A program made the position numbers and the translations under genes. Positions 4,887 through 5,250 of a stretch of 5,250 nt of DNA are shown piece after piece. A model generated the notes under the pieces. That model searched no databases. It saw only the letters and a list, made by a program, of their open reading frames with translations, and had not been told where the DNA came from. Numbering within the stretch: the first letter of the stretch is position 1; every line of letters begins with the position of its first letter. Source of the stretch: an uncultured archaeon. Lineage in GTDB: Archaea > Halobacteriota > Methanosarcinia > Methanotrichales > Methanotrichaceae. Location of the stretch: contig CABMDX010000197.1 in NCBI GenBank assembly GCA_902385025.1, positions 1 to 5,250 on the forward strand, given 5' to 3'.

Positions 4887-5250
4887 TCATGCCCTGGCCA
4901 GGCCCTTTGCTTCTCGAGCCAGCCTCGCTGCAGCGTCTTTGCGCATCATTTCCACGAACTCTCTTTGTGTAGCAAAGATTAATGCGCCGGAGGGGCAGGC
5001 ATGCACACATGCCGGAGTCTCAAGGTCTTTGCAGCGATCGCACTTGACTGCCACGCGCACCTCTGTGTGGCGGCCTATGACCCCGTATGGACATACCATG
5101 GCGCACATCCAGCAGCCCACACAGTTCTCCATATTGCGGTCAACTATTCCCGAGATGGTGTCCTGTGTCATGGCCCCGGTGCGGCATACGGCCACACAGG
5201 GCGCATCCTCGCAGTGACGGCATACCAGTGGAACCTTCTGATCCTCTGCC
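4887..5250 (-). CDS. CooF-like multi-[4Fe-4S] ferredoxin / electron-transfer subunit, 5' end outside the window
   Basis: The last 120 residues of an iron-sulfur protein whose start lies beyond 5250; the frame is open to the edge, so the GTG at 5195 is only an internal valine. Twelve cysteines fall in three groups (numbered in the fragment): C10-x2-C-x4-C18-x3-C22 (VCRHCEDAPCVAVCRTGAM), C43-x2-C-x2-C-x3-C53-P (NCVGCWMCAMVCPYGVI) and C70-x2-C-x7-C81-x3-C85-P (KCDRCKDLETPACVHACPSGAL). This order, with the phrases HCEDAPC, CVGCWMC-MVCPYG and VAVKCDRC, is typical of the CooF/HycB/DmsB-type electron carriers with four cubanes. The fourth set of cysteines would come partly from the missing N-terminus. 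Such proteins pass electrons between a catalytic subunit (CO dehydrogenase, hydrogenase, formate or other oxidoreductase) and another acceptor. The tail (MMRKDAAARLAREAKG) is a charged helix. The first group has Arg where many relatives have Pro after the last Cys. The partner cannot be named from this window, though it may lie upstream, beyond 5250. It converges on the ATPase gene and is not part of that unit. Confidence 0.85.
   Translation of the reverse strand, partial: AEDQKVPLVCRHCEDAPCVAVCRTGAMTQDTISGIVDRNMENCVGCWMCAMVCPYGVIGRHTEVRVAVKCDRCKDLETPACVHACPSGALIFATQREFVEMMRKDAAARLAREAKGLARA

Noticed and set aside
4893..4902. Palindrome CCTGGCCAGG near the end of the ferredoxin gene as a terminator hairpin
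   Set aside because: It lies inside the coding sequence (final codons), has no loop and is not followed by a T tract on either strand.

Overview
The window looks like methanogen DNA (Euryarchaeota; most likely Methanosarcinales, possibly Methanothrix/Methanosaeta given the moderate-to-high GC). The evidence is a pair of homologues of tetrahydromethanopterin S-methyltransferase subunits MtrA and MtrH, the two subunits of an archaeal-type phosphomevalonate dehydratase, a GvpD/KaiC-like archaeal P-loop ATPase, and a CooF-like iron-sulfur protein. The genus is inferred from gene content only.

Left half (1-2803, minus strand): one tightly packed run, read right to left, of mtrA-like (start 2803), mtrH-like (start about 2192), phosphomevalonate dehydratase large subunit (AcnX family, start 1231) and small subunit (start 59, cut by the window edge). 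Gaps are 5, 37 and 2 nt, so this is probably one operon with a possible second promoter before the dehydratase. The MtrA homologue keeps the cobalamin-binding histidine region but lacks the C-terminal membrane anchor, and no mtrEDCBFG genes lie beside it. The pair therefore looks like a soluble corrinoid protein plus pterin methyltransferase, reminiscent of the mtxA/mtxH paralogues, rather than the energy-conserving membrane complex. The dehydratase acts in the archaeal modified mevalonate pathway for isoprenoid lipids.

Middle (2804-2973): a 170-nt divergent intergenic region. It holds a perfect 7-1-7 inverted repeat overlapping the likely TATA element of the mtrA-like operon, a second 10-nt palindrome, and an A/T-rich stretch upstream of the rightward genes.

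Right half (2974-4801, plus strand): a two-gene unit of a small winged-helix DNA-binding protein and a GvpD-like tandem RecA/KaiC-fold ATPase with one intact and one degraded P-loop. This resembles an archaeal regulator plus ATPase-modulator module, and its divergent position makes the methyltransferase/isoprenoid operon an obvious candidate target (inference). A short T-rich intergenic stretch (4802-4886) follows. A convergent minus-strand gene for a CooF-like multi-[4Fe-4S] electron carrier then runs off the right edge.

No tRNA, rRNA, CRISPR array, insertion sequence or long repeat was seen. Apart from the 170-nt divergent region, no stretch lacks a gene for more than about 100 nt.
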